Shown here: piece after piece, positions 34,138 through 34,567 of the stretch
How the letters are laid out: each line of letters opens with the position of its first letter
Numbering within the stretch: position 1 is the first letter of the stretch
Assembly (NCBI RefSeq): GCF_016862635.1
Contig: NZ_BONI01000091.1
Span: 1 to 34,567, forward strand
DNA length: 34,567 nucleotides
Direction: 5' to 3'
Origin: Catellatospora coxensis
GTDB taxonomy: Bacteria; Actinomycetota; Actinomycetes; Mycobacteriales; Micromonosporaceae
The notes under the pieces: generated by a model
What the model was told of the DNA's origin: nothing
Database searches by the model: none
Seen by the model: the letters and a program-made list of their open reading frames with translations, nothing else
Program-made: the position numbers and the translations under genes

Positions 34138-34167
34138 TTGATTCGGGGCGAGTGACGGTGATCTACT
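34138..34167 (+). promoter_or_regulatory. Candidate promoter of the GntR-type gene
   Basis: TTGATT (34138-34143) and TCTACT (34162-34167) are 18 bases apart and resemble -35 and -10 boxes. The transcript would start near 34174, about 19 bases before the ATG at 34193. TTGACT at 34108 has no partner. Confidence 0.35.
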
Positions 34168-34192
34168 ACTGAAGCGAGCCATGGGAGATGGT

Positions 34193-34417
34193 ATGACCGC
34201 GAAGTACGAGCGGCTGGCTAACGCCATCCGCGAGAAGATCCGCTCGGGGGAGCTGAAGCCGGGCGACAAACTGCCGTCCATCAGCCAGATCCGAGAGGAG
34301 TACCAGATCAGCTACGGTTCGGTCCGCGGCGCGATGCTGGTGCTCAAGGCCGAGGGCCTGATCGAGGGACGCCAAGGGGACGGAGTCTTCGTCAAGGACC
34401 CCAACCGCAAGGACTGA
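34193..34417 (+). CDS. Minimal GntR-type winged-helix regulator
   Basis: A 74-residue protein consisting only of the GntR-type winged helix-turn-helix. It shows YERLANAIREKIRSGELKPGDKLPSISQI, the recognition helix ISYGSVRGAMLVLKAEGL and the wing GRQGDGVFV. No effector domain follows, unlike the usual 230-residue GntR proteins. Such bare DNA-binding domains are frequent in actinobacteria; some control mobile elements, but nothing mobile is seen here. ATG at 34193 is chosen for GGGAG at 34183-34187; the ATG at 34181 is in frame. Targets unknown. Confidence 0.88.
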   Translation: MTAKYERLANAIREKIRSGELKPGDKLPSISQIREEYQISYGSVRGAMLVLKAEGLIEGRQGDGVFVKDPNRKD

Positions 34418-34535
34418 TCCCTCCGACGCCTGCACGCCCGCGCCGCCACGGTGGTGCGGGCGCGACGGCGTGTGCGCCGGATCCGGCCACGCACGCGCCT
34501 CGCCCGAATCCGCACCTCAGGCCGGAAACGCAAAC

Positions 34536-34565
34536 GCCCCCCTGAACATTGCTGCTCAGGGGGGC
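34536..34565. terminator. Terminator hairpin at the window edge
   Basis: GCCCCCCTGA (34536-34545) pairs perfectly with 34556-34565 around a ten-base loop. It may end the GntR transcript or an unseen gene on the other side. Confidence 0.65.
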
Positions 34566-34567
34566 TT

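Overview
The window is high-GC actinobacterial DNA. I place it in the Micromonosporaceae or a close relative (inference). The support is heavy GC bias at third codon positions, many GTG starts, several apparently leaderless genes, a DUF6230/DUF6114 pair, and a core gene set that parallels Mycobacterium tuberculosis Rv3708c-Rv3721c (asd-ask, leuA, recR-ybaB, dnaX). It is chromosomal. One small transposon-type insertion (TnpB) is present; there is no prophage, CRISPR array or biosynthetic cluster.

Layout. 1-2.3 kb: a small membrane protein and a GAF-GAF-GGDEF diguanylate cyclase. 2.3-4.7 kb (minus): ask and asd, with an internal start for the aspartokinase beta chain and an 18-codon linker ORF between the genes. 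5.0-9.1 kb (plus): a lipoprotein, an MFS exporter, and leuA preceded by a leader peptide with three Leu codons and mutually exclusive hairpins, which looks like an attenuator. 9.2-13.4 kb: a DHA2-type MFS pump (minus), a tnpB-only insertion with a structured 3' end (probable omega RNA), then a secreted HNH nuclease, a 24-codon linker ORF and a small protein, joined by ATGA overlaps. 13.4-16.4 kb (minus): a membrane-anchored surface protein and an orphan family-5 solute-binding lipoprotein. 16.6-18.9 kb: dnaX, with a LexA/SOS-box-like palindrome upstream.

19.0-25.2 kb (minus): a complete oligopeptide/dipeptide ABC transporter in the order dppC-dppA-dppB-dppD-dppF, with strong hairpins on both sides of dppA and a 23-codon linker ORF between dppD and dppF. 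25.6-26.8 kb (minus): recR, ybaB and the 4.5S/SRP RNA gene. tRNA-Ser(GGA) and tRNA-Ser(CGA) flank a long secreted repeat protein and a small lipoprotein. 30.1-31.5 kb: a single-pass membrane protein and deoD. 31.5-33.6 kb (minus): the DUF6230-DUF6114 operon. The right end has a 600-base non-coding stretch with several hairpins and a 74-residue GntR-type regulator.

The most unusual signals are three linker micro-ORFs that end on the ATG of the next gene, two of which are clearly related and also start on the stop codon of the gene before. Others are the leuA attenuator, the TnpB/omega RNA unit, the SOS-like box before dnaX, and long palindromes at almost every convergent gene junction, including two copies of one repeat family. 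No clearly new defence or biosynthetic system is visible.
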